Assembly (NCBI RefSeq): GCF_003002895.1
Contig: NZ_PVTI01000020.1
Location: 1 to 64,000 of the forward strand
Length of the DNA stretch: 64,000 nucleotides
From: Knoellia remsis
GTDB taxonomy: Bacteria; Actinomycetota; Actinomycetes; Actinomycetales; Dermatophilaceae
Reading direction: 5' to 3'
Shown here: piece by piece, positions 17,759 to 26,658 of the stretch
How the letters are laid out: the number at the start of each line of letters is the position of its first letter
Position numbering within the stretch: the stretch's first letter is position 1
Notes under the pieces: model-generated
Database searches by the model: none
What the model was told of the DNA's origin: nothing
Seen by the model: only the letters and a program-made list of their open reading frames with translations
Translations under genes and position numbers: made by a program

Positions 17759-19192
17759 TCACTGCTTCTGCTTGGCCTGCTCCTCGACCTCGAGGTCCAC
17801 AGCCGTGTTGTCGAGCTCCTTGAGCTGGCCCTGGATGTAGTTCTTGAGGCGCCCGCGGTAGTCGCGCTCGAAGCCGCGCAGCTGCTCGATCTTGCGCTCG
17901 AGCGCCGCCTTCTGCTCGCTCAGCTCCTCGAGGATGGCCGCCTTGCGCTGCTGCGCCTCGTGCACCATGCCCGTGGACCGCTCGCGCGCCTCGGTGATGA
18001 GCTCCTCGCGCTTGCTGTTCGCGTCGGCCAGCAGCGTGTCGTGCTGGTGCTGCGCCGTGGAGATGAGCTCGTCGTGCTGGCTCTGCGCCGTCGAGATGAG
18101 CTCGTCGTGACGGCCCTGACCCGTGGAGATGAGCTCGTCGTACTTGCTCTGACCGGTGCTGAGGAACTCCTGGTGCTTCGCCTCACCCGTGCGGAGCAGC
18201 TCGTCGTGACGCTGCTGCGCCTCGCGAACGAGCTCGTCGCGACGGCTCTCACCGGCGGACACGTGCTCGTCGTGCAGGCGCTGAGCGAGTGCGAGCACGC
18301 CCGCCGCCGAACCGGCGCCGGCCCCACCGGCGGCCGCGAGAGCAGCGACATCTCCGCCCTCGGACTGCTGACCCTGACCCTGGGCGGCCTTGATGCGCTC
18401 CTCGGCCTCGGCCTCGGCCTGCTCCGCCTCCGCCTGAGCCTTCTGGATGCGCTTCTGCGCCTCGGCCTCGGCCTCCTCGACGCGCGCCCGCAGGGTGGCG
18501 AGCTGCTCGTCGTTCTGGCTCTGGGCGCGGTCGTAGACCGCCTGGCGCTCCTCGTCGTCGCGGGCTGCCGCAGCCTCGCGCTCGGAGCGGTCGCGGTCGC
18601 GCTCGGACACAAGGGTGTCCCGCTCGCCACGGAGCGCGTCGCGCTCCTGCAGGACCGAGTCGCGCTCTCCCACAATCGAGTCGCGTTCGCCACGCAGGGC
18701 GTCCCGCTCACCGACCAGGGTGTCGCGCTCTCCCACGAGGGTCTCGTGCTGGCCGCGCAGGTCGGTCAGCTGCTGCTCCGACTCGGCGAGCTGCTGCTCG
18801 AGCTGCTTGACCCGGGCCTCGAGCTCGGAGTTGCGGGCGTTCAGAGCGTCGCTGGACTCGCCCTGCCCCTGGCCGTTCGTCTCCAGCTGCTCGAGCTCGC
18901 GAACGCGGGCCTCGAGCTCGCTGTTGCGGCCCTCCAGTCGCGCGATCTCGGCGGAGCGGTCGCCACCGCCGGTGCTCGCCGGAACCGGCATCGGCGCCGT
19001 CGCCGGCTCGAGACCGCGACCCTGACGGCAGTCGTCGAGCTGCTTGCGCACCTCGTCTCCGGACTTCGACATCCGGCGCATCTCGGCGACGATGTCATCG
19101 AGGAAGTCGTCCACCTCGCGCTCGTCGTAGCCGCGTCGGAACTGGGTGGTCGTGAACGTCTTGTTGAGGACGTCCTCGGGAGACAACGCCAT
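17759..19192 (-). CDS. divIVA: DivIVA/Wag31 polar growth and septum-site protein, extended coiled coil
   Basis: 477 aa. The N-terminal membrane-binding domain is intact (MALSPEDVLNKTFTTTQFRR, then GYDEREVDDFLDDIV). The rest is coiled coil with two repeat blocks: seven-residue units of the form GERDxLV/R in the middle, and about six 11-residue units of the type RHDELISTGQ further on. It closes with a conserved helical end (RDYRGRLKNYIQGQL). It marks negatively curved membrane at poles and septa and recruits wall synthesis. It is longer than the roughly 260-aa mycobacterial and 400-aa Streptomyces proteins. Start ATG 19192 follows AGAGGAG. It is the last gene of the division cluster, before a terminator. 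Confidence 0.95.
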   Translation of the reverse strand: MALSPEDVLNKTFTTTQFRRGYDEREVDDFLDDIVAEMRRMSKSGDEVRKQLDDCRQGRGLEPATAPMPVPASTGGGDRSAEIARLEGRNSELEARVRELEQLETNGQGQGESSDALNARNSELEARVKQLEQQLAESEQQLTDLRGQHETLVGERDTLVGERDALRGERDSIVGERDSVLQERDALRGERDTLVSERDRDRSEREAAAARDDEERQAVYDRAQSQNDEQLATLRARVEEAEAEAQKRIQKAQAEAEQAEAEAEERIKAAQGQGQQSEGGDVAALAAAGGAGAGSAAGVLALAQRLHDEHVSAGESRRDELVREAQQRHDELLRTGEAKHQEFLSTGQSKYDELISTGQGRHDELISTAQSQHDELISTAQHQHDTLLADANSKREELITEARERSTGMVHEAQQRKAAILEELSEQKAALERKIEQLRGFERDYRGRLKNYIQGQLKELDNTAVDLEVEEQAKQKQ

Positions 19193-19277
19193 GTCAACTC
19201 CTCTGGTCGGTCGGGTCGTGTCGGTCACGTTCGGTTGCTCCAGGCTGGGACTGGACTCCGGGGCTCAGCCAAACACC

Positions 19278-19556
19278 CTAGTTGAGGATCGCCAGCAGGA
19301 CATAAAGAGCGATCACGAGCACCATGAAGGCGAGGTCGATGGCCACGCCACCGAGCCGCAACGGTGGGATGACCCGTCGCAACGCGTTGAGCGGCGGGTC
19401 GGTCAGGGTGTACACCGCTTCAGCGATGACGAGCATGACTCCACGCGGACGCCAGTCGCGGGCGAACATCCGCACCCAGTCAAGGATGAGCCGCCCGAAG
19501 ACGACAAGGAGGTACAGCCACACGACGAGTGCGAGCAGCGAACGCACGGTGTTCAT
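19278..19556 (-). CDS. yggT: YggT-family membrane protein
   Basis: 92 aa with two hydrophobic stretches (LLALVVWLYLLVVFGRLIL and VAIDLAFMVLVIALYVLL). The motif TDPPLNALRRVIPPLRLGG is the YggT signature. Genes of this family sit between sepF and divIVA in many Gram-positives, as here. The role is unclear; links to osmotic shock and division have been proposed. ATG 19556 has no strong ribosome site. Confidence 0.9.
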   Translation of the reverse strand: MNTVRSLLALVVWLYLLVVFGRLILDWVRMFARDWRPRGVMLVIAEAVYTLTDPPLNALRRVIPPLRLGGVAIDLAFMVLVIALYVLLAILN

Positions 19557-19604
19557 GGGACCAGTGTGCGCGAGCCGGCTGTGATGCGGCTGAGGGGGGC
19601 CGCG

Positions 19605-20087
19605 TCAGCTCTGGTTGAAGAGGGTGCGGCCCGGTGCGGCCGTGGCCTCCTCGGCATTGACCTCGACGGTCGACGGCGACAGGAGGAAGACCTTGCTCGT
19701 CACGCGCTCGATGGCTCCGTGCAGACCGAAGACGAGACCGGCCGCGAAGTCGACGAGCCGCTTGGCGTCCGCGTCGTCCATGTCGGTGAGGTTCATGATC
19801 ACCGGGGTGCCCTCGCGGAAGTTCTCGCCGATCGTCTTGGCCTCGTTGTACGTGCGCGGGTGGATCGTCGTGATCCGCGAGACGCCGGTCGCCTCGGGGG
19901 TGCGGACGACCTGGGCGACACTGCGCCGGTTGAGCGGGGTCACCTCCGCGCTGCGCTCACGCTCGCGCGGCTCGTCGGTGTCGTAGGCCTCGTCGGTGTC
20001 GTACTCGTCGTAGGCCTCGTCGTAGTACCGGCCCTCGTCCTCGGCCAGCCCGAGGTAGACCATCGTCTTGCGCAGCGCGCCAGCCAT
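19605..20087 (-). CDS. sepF: Cell division protein SepF
   Basis: 160 aa. The amphipathic membrane anchor is at the N-terminus ([17 protein letters not shown]). A Tyr/Asp-rich linker with [18 protein letters not shown] repeats follows, then the globular FtsZ-binding domain (residues about 65-150, [39 protein letters not shown]). SepF anchors FtsZ to the membrane in organisms lacking FtsA, consistent with no ftsA in this cluster. TAGGAG precedes ATG 20087. Confidence 0.96.
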   Translation of the reverse strand: MAGALRKTMVYLGLAEDEGRYYDEAYDEYDTDEAYDTDEPRERERSAEVTPLNRRSVAQVVRTPEATGVSRITTIHPRTYNEAKTIGENFREGTPVIMNLTDMDDADAKRLVDFAAGLVFGLHGAIERVTSKVFLLSPSTVEVNAEEATAAPGRTLFNQS

Positions 20088-20141
20088 GAGTACTCCTAGT
20101 GCGAATCGGCGGCCCGGGTGGCCAGTTCTTCGGGATTGAAG

Positions 20142-20864
20142 TTACCCAAGTGACGCGCGAGTTCCGAGTATTGCCGTGCCGACACGCAGGTGTGTCGCAC
20201 CTTCGGCCACGGCAGCCTCGAGGTCCCCGCTCATCCCCGCGGACAGCCAGGTCGCGTCGGAGTGGTCCGCCCGTATGCCGTCCGCGACCTCGCGCAGGCG
20301 CGCGAAAGCGGGTCGTGGGTCACCGTCGCGGGGCGCCACCCCCATCACTCCCCGCAGTCGCAGTGCCTCGGCCGAGGCGACGAGGTCGGACAACCGAGCA
20401 GCCTCCTCGGGCGCGACCCCTCCGCGTCCCGCGACCCCGGCGGCGGCGTCCTCCCCGCCCTCGTCGAGCCCGACCTGCACGAGGACGTCGAGCGTGCGTC
20501 CGTGGCGCTGGGCCGCGCGGTCGAGTGCGCCGACCAGCTTGGGTCGGTCGAGGCTCTGGACGACGTCGGCGTAGGACGCGACGTGGGCCGCCTTGTTGGA
20601 CTGGAGCTGTCCGACGAAGTGCACCGTGAGGGCGTCACGGTGAGCCAGCTCGGCCACCTTCGCGGCAGCCTCCTGGTCCTTGTTCTCCCCGATGTGCGTC
20701 ACGCCGAGCTCTGCGAGCAGGTCCGCGTCCGAGGCCGGGAATCGCTTGGTCACGACGACGAGCTCGACCTCCCGCGGGTCGCGGCCCGACGCCCGTGCCG
20801 CATCGGCGATGCGGGCTCGAACCTCGTCGAGACGGGCCGCGAGCTCGTCGCGGCGCACGGTCAC
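20142..20864 (-). CDS. yggS: PLP-binding homeostasis protein, YggS family
   Basis: 240 aa. PLP-binding Lys is in ELVVVTKRFPASD; GENKDQEAAAK and HFVGQLQSNK are further family motifs. It lacks strong enzymatic activity and manages free pyridoxal phosphate. The start is GTG 20864, which overlaps the pgeF stop in a GTGA; the much longer frame upstream is non-conserved shadow. Its place between ftsZ/pgeF and sepF is the standard actinobacterial order. Confidence 0.93.
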   Translation of the reverse strand: MTVRRDELAARLDEVRARIADAARASGRDPREVELVVVTKRFPASDADLLAELGVTHIGENKDQEAAAKVAELAHRDALTVHFVGQLQSNKAAHVASYADVVQSLDRPKLVGALDRAAQRHGRTLDVLVQVGLDEGGEDAAAGVAGRGGVAPEEAARLSDLVASAEALRLRGVMGVAPRDGDPRPAFARLREVADGIRADHSDATWLSAGMSGDLEAAVAEGATHLRVGTAILGTRASLG

Positions 20865-21586
20865 GACTCGCTCCGCACGATCACGCCGGCGAACCGTCCC
20901 GTCGTCCCGTCGCGCCGGTAGGAGTAGAGGGCCTCGTCCTCCCTGGCGCATCCGGGAACCCATTCCACGTCGTCGACGCCATGGGCACGCAGCTGCGCGA
21001 CCACGCCCGCCGCGACGTCGATCGCGGGCGTCCCCGTCCACGACACCGTGACGGATTCGGGGGCCACTGCGGCCGCCTCGTCGCGCATCTGCGCGGGCAC
21101 CTCGTAGCAGCGGCCACAGACGCTGGGGCCGACCGCCGCCGAGATCCGCGTGGCACCGAGATCCCGCATGACCGAGATGGCCTGCGGCACAACGCCTTTC
21201 GTCATACCCGGGCGCCCCGCATGAACCGCCCCGATGACTCCGGCCGCCTCATCGGCGAGCAGGACGGGCGTGCAGTCCGCCACGAGCACGCCGAGCGCCA
21301 GCCCGGGCTCGGCCGTCACGACGCCGTCGACGACGAGCTGGCCGTCTGGCTTCTCGGTGACGACCGCGACGTCGGCGCCGTGGCACTGGTCCATGAAGAC
21401 GAGCCGCTCGAGCCCGACCCCCAGCTCGCGAGCGACGCGAATCCTGTTCTCCCCCACAGCTTCCGCGGTGTCGCCCACGTGCCCGCCAAGGTTGAGGCCG
21501 GCATACGGCTCCTCGCTCACCCCGCCGAAGCGGTCGGTGAAGCCACGACGGAGAGTGCTCGTGTCACTGCGCCAGAAGAACACCAC
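20861..21586 (-). CDS. pgeF: Peptidoglycan editing factor PgeF (laccase-domain protein)
   Basis: About 241 aa. Metal-site motifs are present: HVGD early, CHGADV, LVADCTPVLLAD, GAVHAGRPGM and GPSVCGRCYEV. PgeF hydrolyses misincorporated residues (L-Ser for L-Ala) in UDP-MurNAc precursors, which fits its place after ftsZ. The longest frame would begin at ATG 21622, inside the hairpin at 21603-21635. GTG 21586 or 21583 (beginning VVFFWRSD) is more likely, although neither has a good ribosome site. Confidence 0.88.
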   Translation of the reverse strand: MVFFWRSDTSTLRRGFTDRFGGVSEEPYAGLNLGGHVGDTAEAVGENRIRVARELGVGLERLVFMDQCHGADVAVVTEKPDGQLVVDGVVTAEPGLALGVLVADCTPVLLADEAAGVIGAVHAGRPGMTKGVVPQAISVMRDLGATRISAAVGPSVCGRCYEVPAQMRDEAAAVAPESVTVSWTGTPAIDVAAGVVAQLRAHGVDDVEWVPGCAREDEALYSYRRDGTTGRFAGVIVRSES

Positions 21587-21602
21587 ACCACCGTAGACGT
21601 GG

Positions 21603-21635
21603 CGAAGGGCGACCGGTCGCACCGGTCGCCCTTCG
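21603..21635 (-). terminator. Hairpin after ftsZ
   Basis: Perfect 15-bp arms (CGAAGGGCGACCGGT) around loop CGC, 21 bp beyond the ftsZ stop. There is no T tract. It may end or attenuate part of the ftsZ transcript before pgeF. Confidence 0.65.
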
Positions 21636-21656
21636 CTCAGCTGGTCGCCTGACGCC

Positions 21657-22991
21657 TCACTTGAGGAAGTCGGGCACGTCCAGGTCGTCGCCGTCGTCGA
21701 AGGTCACCGTGCGCGGCGGCGCCGGGCGCTGCTGCTCCGGCTCCGTGCCGCGCTGCGCCGGCTCTGGCTGACGGGCAGGCTGCTGCGGAGCAGGAGCCTG
21801 ACGGGGCTCGGCCTGTGCCGGACGAGCCGAGGGCTCGGCACTCGGGCGCTGGCCGGCACCGTCGCCGGGACGCTGAGCCGGCACCTGTCCCTGACCGGGC
21901 TGGGCCTGCTGTGCGCCACCCTGGCCCTGGGCCGACGCACCGGCCGACTGCGGCTGGCCGGACTGCTGTTGCTGCTGCGCCTGCTGGCTGCGGCTCGGGC
22001 CCTGGATGCTGCCGATGCCTCGCTCGTCGGGTCGCTTGACCGGGACGCCGCCGTCGAAGCCGGCGGCGATGACGGTCACCCGGACCTCGTCGCCCAGGGC
22101 GTCGTCGATGACGGCGCCGAAGATGATGTTCGCCTCCGGGTGAGCCGCCTCCTGGACGAGCCGTGCAGCCTCGTTGATCTCGAACAGACCCAGGTCGCTG
22201 CCGCCCTGGATGGAGAGCAGGACGCCGTGGGCGCCGTCGATGCTGGCTTCCAGCAGGGGGCTGCTGATGGCGAGCTCGGCGGCCTGCACGGCGCGGTCCT
22301 CACCGCGGGCCGAGCCGATGCCCATGAGCGCCGAGCCGGCGCCCTGCATGACCGACTTGACGTCGGCGAAGTCGAGGTTGATCAGGCCCGGGGTCGTGAT
22401 GAGGTCGGTGATGCCCTGGACACCGGAGAGCAGGACCTGGTCGGCGCTGCGGAACGCGTCGAGCATCGACACGGCGCGGTCGCTGATCGACAGGAGCCGG
22501 TCGTTGGGGATGACGATGAGGGTGTCGACCTCTTCGCGCAGGTTGCCGATACCGGACTCGGCCTGGTTGGCGCGGCGGCGCCCCTCGAAGGTGAACGGGC
22601 GGGTCACGACACCGATGGTCAGGGCGCCGAGGCCCTTGGCGATGCGCGCGACGACCGGAGCACCACCGGTGCCGGTGCCGCCGCCTTCGCCGGCGGTGAC
22701 GAAGACCATGTCGGCCCCCTTGAGGACCTCCTCGATCTCCTCGGCGTGGTCCTCGGCGGCCTTCTTGCCGACCTCGGGGTCGGCTCCGGCACCGAGACCG
22801 CGGGTGAGCTCACGGCCGACGTCGAGCTTGACGTCGGCGTCACTCATGAGCAGGGCCTGGGCGTCGGTGTTGATCGCGATGAACTCGACGCCCTTGAGGC
22901 CGACCTCGATCATCCGGTTGATGGCGTTGACACCACCCCCACCGATGCCGACGACCTTGATGACGGCCAAGTAGTTCTGCGGTGTTGCCAC
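21657..22991 (-). CDS. ftsZ: Cell division GTPase FtsZ
   Basis: 444 aa. The tubulin signature [10 protein letters not shown] and the N-terminal [15 protein letters not shown] bind GTP; the T7 region is [11 protein letters not shown]. Residues about 325-430 form a long Gln/Pro/Ala-rich linker, ending in the conserved tail DLDVPDFLK that binds SepF and other partners. Start GTG 22991 ([10 protein letters not shown]) is chosen because GGAGAGG precedes it; an ATG 36 bases upstream is possible. It is separated from ftsQ by 258 bp containing a likely promoter, so ftsZ can be expressed apart from the rest of the cluster. Confidence 0.98.
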   Translation of the reverse strand: MATPQNYLAVIKVVGIGGGGVNAINRMIEVGLKGVEFIAINTDAQALLMSDADVKLDVGRELTRGLGAGADPEVGKKAAEDHAEEIEEVLKGADMVFVTAGEGGGTGTGGAPVVARIAKGLGALTIGVVTRPFTFEGRRRANQAESGIGNLREEVDTLIVIPNDRLLSISDRAVSMLDAFRSADQVLLSGVQGITDLITTPGLINLDFADVKSVMQGAGSALMGIGSARGEDRAVQAAELAISSPLLEASIDGAHGVLLSIQGGSDLGLFEINEAARLVQEAAHPEANIIFGAVIDDALGDEVRVTVIAAGFDGGVPVKRPDERGIGSIQGPSRSQQAQQQQQSGQPQSAGASAQGQGGAQQAQPGQGQVPAQRPGDGAGQRPSAEPSARPAQAEPRQAPAPQQPARQPEPAQRGTEPEQQRPAPPRTVTFDDGDDLDVPDFLK

Positions 22992-23101
22992 GGCGTGGGC
23001 CTCTCCTGGTTGCTGCGTGTGGTTCATTGCGTCCGTGCATCCGGTGCGAAGCCTCGACCTCGAGTCAAGAGTCACAGTTTGGTCACGACCCGGATGCAGA
23101 G

Positions 23102-23130
23102 ACGCTAGGCGTCAGCACGCCGTCATGCAA
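23102..23130 (-). promoter_or_regulatory. Candidate ftsZ promoter
   Basis: On the minus strand TTGCAT (23130-23125), a 17-bp spacer and TAGCGT (23107-23102), which fits the actinobacterial TANNNT -10 pattern. It lies about 110 bp before the ftsZ start in the 258-bp ftsQ-ftsZ gap. No gene-like frame is seen in that gap. Confidence 0.4.
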
Positions 23131-23249
23131 CGAGGTCATGGGCGTGTCGCAGCCCGGCTCGCCGATTCTGCCCCACCTGTGCCCCATGGGTCACACCACC
23201 CCCATCTGCACCATCGGCCTGATGTCGAGAGTGAGGCCGAAAGGCGACC

Positions 23250-24101
23250 TCATCGCGAGACCGGAGTCTCCGGTGCGCTGACGTCGATGAGCTCGGGCTT
23301 GGTCGCGAGCAGCGCCCGCAGGATCTCGACCTTGCGGTCCGGCGCGTCGGCTCCGCCCCACACCACCTTGACGCCACCGAGGGTGAACGTCACGAGGTTG
23401 GCACTGCTCACCTGGATCGCCGTCACCTGCGAGGCGAGATCCTGCGGCAGGGCGCCGATCAGCGACAATGCAGCCTCGAGCGAGTCGCGGCTCATGCCCT
23501 TCGTCGAGGCGGCGGTCACGACCGGCACCCCGGCCGGCGCGGTGCGCACGGTGCCGAACGCGACCCCGGTCGCGTCCACAACCTCAAGTTGACCCTGAGG
23601 GTTCTTGAGCACGAGGGCGGCCTTGCGGGGCACCACGTTGACGCGCAGCGTCGACGGCCAGCCGCGCTCGACCGAGACCTCGGCGATGGTGCGCCGTGTG
23701 CGGACCCGCTCCTCGACGGCGTCGACATCGACCCGCGCGAGGGGGGTCCCGTCGGGGACGTCGACCAACGACTCGACCGCCGTGGCATCGGCTCCGCGGA
23801 CGCCGGAGACCTCGACCTCGCGCACGGCGAGGACCGGACTGAACAGGGCGACCCACGCCACTCCCGCGAGGGCGGCCAGTCCGACCAGGGCCCACAGCAG
23901 GCGTCGCCACGGCCTGCGACGGTTCTGCAGCGCGCGCTCCCGGAACCTCGGGTCGGCGGCGCCGTAGCCCGACCGCGCAGTCCCCGAGGGTCGCACCGGG
24001 CCAGCCCCCGAGGGTCGCACCGGGCCAGCCCCTGAGGGGCGCGCCGGGCCCCGCGAGGGACGTGCTCCGCGGCCGGGACCGGCGTTGCCACGGGCGCTCA
24101 T
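23250..24101 (-). CDS. ftsQ: Cell division protein FtsQ/DivIB
   Basis: 283 aa. A proline/glycine/arginine-rich cytoplasmic tail (residues about 1-65) includes tandem GPVRPSGA units. One transmembrane helix follows (LLWALVGLAALAGVAWVALF), then the POTRA domain (LAVREVEVSGVRG, DGTPLARVDV) and the beta domain. FtsQ bridges early and late division proteins outside the membrane. Its ATG overlaps the murC stop (ATGA). The tail repeats are also repeats at DNA level. Confidence 0.95.
   Translation of the reverse strand: MSARGNAGPGRGARPSRGPARPSGAGPVRPSGAGPVRPSGTARSGYGAADPRFRERALQNRRRPWRRLLWALVGLAALAGVAWVALFSPVLAVREVEVSGVRGADATAVESLVDVPDGTPLARVDVDAVEERVRTRRTIAEVSVERGWPSTLRVNVVPRKAALVLKNPQGQLEVVDATGVAFGTVRTAPAGVPVVTAASTKGMSRDSLEAALSLIGALPQDLASQVTAIQVSSANLVTFTLGGVKVVWGGADAPDRKVEILRALLATKPELIDVSAPETPVSR
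23983..24054. repeat. Three 24-bp tandem repeats within ftsQ
   Basis: Units beginning CCCGAGGGTCGCACCGGG recur at 23983, 24007 and 24031; the third is diverged. In frame they encode the eight-residue GPVRPSGA units of the cytoplasmic tail. Confidence 0.85.
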
Positions 24102-25546
24102 CGCGCCTCCAGGGCACGCAGCACGTCATCGGCCAGATCGGTGACGTCACCGGCCCCCACGACGAGGACGAGGTCGCCGTGCGCCGCCACGTCCGCGAGA
24201 GCGGCGGCGGCCTCCGGGAACGAACCACCGACCGTGATGGTCCGCTCCCCCGGCAGCTCGCGCAGCGGGGCCGCGACGAGCTCGCTCGTGACGCCTTCCA
24301 TCGGCTCCTCCCGAGCGCCGTAGATGTCGAGCAGGATGACGGTGTCGGCCGGGGCCAGCCCAGCGGCGAAACCGGAGGCGAAGTCGCGCGTGCGCGAGTA
24401 GAGGTGCGGCTGGAACGCGACATGGAGCCGACCCCCGCGACGGCGCGCCAGCTCGGCCGCGGTCGCGACGACGGCGGTGACCTTGCCGGCGTTGTGGGCG
24501 TAGTCGTCGACCACGGTGACGCCGCGAACCTCACCGCGCACCTCGAAGCGTCGACGCGCGCCGAGCGAGCCGGCCAAGCCGTCGAGGACCGACACCGGGT
24601 CCGCACCGAAGCCCTCGGTCGCCGCGAGGAACGCAGCCGCGGCGTTGAGAGCGTTGTGCACACCCGGGATGGGCAGGGCGAGAGTGCGGGCCTCACCGCC
24701 GCGCAGCCGCAGGACGGTTGTCGTCCCCAGCCCGGCGTCGTCGGCCCGGTGCTCACTGAGCCGGAGGTCGGCGGACTCGGCGAAGCCGTAGGTGAGGGTG
24801 CGGATGCCCTTGGCAGCCGCCGCGCCGGCGAGCCGGGCCGACCCCTCGTCGTCGGCGCAAGCAACGAGGAGACCACCGGGCACGATCGTCGCCGCGAAGG
24901 CGGCATACGCCTCCTGCACCCCCTCGAACGTGCCGTAGAAGTCAAGGTGGTCCGGCTGGACGTTGGTCACGACCGCAACCTCGGGGCGGTAGGTGAGGAA
25001 GGAGCCGTCGCTCTCGTCGGCCTCGACCACGAAGATCTCTCCCCCGGTCCACGCGGCGTTGGTCCCCTGCCCGGTCAGCTCGCCACCGGAGGCGAACGAC
25101 GGGTCGAGCCCCGCTGACTGGAGCGCCACGGTGAGCATCGACGTCGTCGTCGTCTTGCCGTTCGCACCGGCCACGGCCGCGCGGCGGGTGTCTCCCATCG
25201 TCGCCGCGAGACCTTGGGACCGGTGCAGCACAAGGAGATTCGCGTCGCGTGCGGCGCGCAACTCGACGTTGGTCTCGGGGATCGCCGACGAGATGACGAC
25301 CGTGTCGACGTCCGTGACGTGGCGTGCGTCGTGACCGACGAAGGCCCGTGCACCGAGATCGCGCAGGGCGTCCAGGGTGGGGCTCTGCTTGGCGTCCGAA
25401 CCGCTCACCGTGACACCGCGCGCGAGCATGATGCGCGCCACGGCGGACATGCCCGCGCCACCGATGGCGATGAAGTGGACCCGGCCGAGGGAACCGAGCC
25501 CGGGGACCTCGGTCGTGAAGTCGAACCGGGGCGCCGCTGCCGCCAT
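24098..25546 (-). CDS. murC: UDP-N-acetylmuramate-L-alanine ligase
   Basis: 482 aa Mur ligase that adds L-Ala to UDP-MurNAc using ATP. The N-terminal domain has HFIAIGGAGMSAVARIM, the centre EADESDGSFLTYRP and the C-terminal domain VDDYAHNAGKV. The P-loop reads GANGKTTTTS rather than the usual MurC GTHGKTT, a His-to-Asn and Thr-to-Ala change. The rest looks intact and no second murC is in the window, so I take it as functional. The gene lies 2 bp from the murG stop and overlaps ftsQ by four bases. Confidence 0.97.
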   Translation of the reverse strand: MAAAAPRFDFTTEVPGLGSLGRVHFIAIGGAGMSAVARIMLARGVTVSGSDAKQSPTLDALRDLGARAFVGHDARHVTDVDTVVISSAIPETNVELRAARDANLLVLHRSQGLAATMGDTRRAAVAGANGKTTTTSMLTVALQSAGLDPSFASGGELTGQGTNAAWTGGEIFVVEADESDGSFLTYRPEVAVVTNVQPDHLDFYGTFEGVQEAYAAFAATIVPGGLLVACADDEGSARLAGAAAAKGIRTLTYGFAESADLRLSEHRADDAGLGTTTVLRLRGGEARTLALPIPGVHNALNAAAAFLAATEGFGADPVSVLDGLAGSLGARRRFEVRGEVRGVTVVDDYAHNAGKVTAVVATAAELARRRGGRLHVAFQPHLYSRTRDFASGFAAGLAPADTVILLDIYGAREEPMEGVTSELVAAPLRELPGERTITVGGSFPEAAAALADVAAHGDLVLVVGAGDVTDLADDVLRALEAR

Positions 25547-25548
25547 CC

Positions 25549-26658
25549 TCAGGCCCTTCCGGAAGCGGCGTCGACGACGAGGTCGGCGAGGAGCTCGTCA
25601 CCGTCACGCTCGCCCACCGAGGCAGCCGCCCTGGCCATGTCCGAGAGGCGCTCAGAGTCGCGCAGCAACGGCACGAGCGTCGACTCGACCCAGCCCGCGG
25701 TGAACTGGGCGTCATCGACGAGGATGCCGCCCCCCGCGTCGACGACCGTGCGCGCATTGAGACTCTGCTCGCCGTTGCCGATCGGCAGGGGCACGTAGGC
25801 CGCGGGCAGCCCGACGGCCGTGAGCTCACACACCGTGTTGGCACCCGAACGCGCGACGACGACGTCGGCGGCGGCATACGCGAGCTCCATGCGGTCGGCG
25901 TAGGGCACGACGACGTAGGGGGCGCCGCTGCCTTCCTCGACGACGAAGTCCTTGCCCGCGCCCGTCACGTGCAGGACCTGCACCCCCGCCTCGCGCAGTG
26001 CCGTCGACGCGCCGTGGAACGCCTCGTTGATGCGCTGGGCACCCAGCGAGCCCCCGGTCACGAGGACGGTGGGCCACAGGCCCTCGAGCCCGAAGGCCGC
26101 GAGCGCCTCGGCGCGGCGCGCACGCCGATCGAGCGTCGCGATCTCGCGACGCAACGGCATACCCGTGACGGTCGCGCGTGGGAGCGGGGTGTCGGGGAAG
26201 GTCACCGCGACGTGCTTCGCGAACCGCGCGCCGAGCCGGTTCGCGAGCCCCGGGCGGGCGTTCTGCTCGTGGATGACGACGGGTATGCCGCGTCGCCGCG
26301 CCGCGAGGTACGCGGGCGTCGCGACGTAGCCACCGAAGCCGACGACGACGCGGGCGCCGGAGTCGGAGATGACCCGGTCCGCGGCGTCGACGGCCGAGCG
26401 CAGGTTGCGTGGGAGCCGGAGCAGGTCGCCGCTCGGACGCCGGGGCATGGGCACCTTGGGCACGACCTCGAGGTCGTAGCCACGAGCAGGCACAAGGCGA
26501 GCCTCGAGCCCGGTCTCGGTGCCCAGCGCGGTGATCCGCACGTCGGGCTCACGCCGACGCAGGCAGTCCGCGAGGGCGAGCAGCGGCGAGACGTGCCCGG
26601 CCGTGCCGCCGCCTGCGAGCACGACCGAGCCGATGGAACCACCGGGACCTTCGCTCAC
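25549..26658 (-). CDS. murG: UDP-GlcNAc transferase MurG (lipid II synthesis)
   Basis: 369 aa glycosyltransferase that adds GlcNAc to lipid I at the inner membrane face. It shows GGGTAGHVSPLLALA at the N-terminus, HEQNARPGLANRLGA in the middle and the C-terminal nucleotide-sugar site (ARSGANTVCELTAVGLPA, LPIGNGEQSLNA). Start GTG 26658 overlaps the ftsW stop (GTGA). The apparent long upstream extension of this frame is antisense-like shadow across ftsW. Confidence 0.97.
   Translation of the reverse strand: MSEGPGGSIGSVVLAGGGTAGHVSPLLALADCLRRREPDVRITALGTETGLEARLVPARGYDLEVVPKVPMPRRPSGDLLRLPRNLRSAVDAADRVISDSGARVVVGFGGYVATPAYLAARRRGIPVVIHEQNARPGLANRLGARFAKHVAVTFPDTPLPRATVTGMPLRREIATLDRRARRAEALAAFGLEGLWPTVLVTGGSLGAQRINEAFHGASTALREAGVQVLHVTGAGKDFVVEEGSGAPYVVVPYADRMELAYAAADVVVARSGANTVCELTAVGLPAAYVPLPIGNGEQSLNARTVVDAGGGILVDDAQFTAGWVESTLVPLLRDSERLSDMARAAASVGERDGDELLADLVVDAASGRA

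Noticed and set aside
17560-17760. Possible tRNA or small RNA at the hairpin 17701-17737
   Set aside because: A simple stem with a three-base loop; no cloverleaf. It fits a terminator after divIVA.
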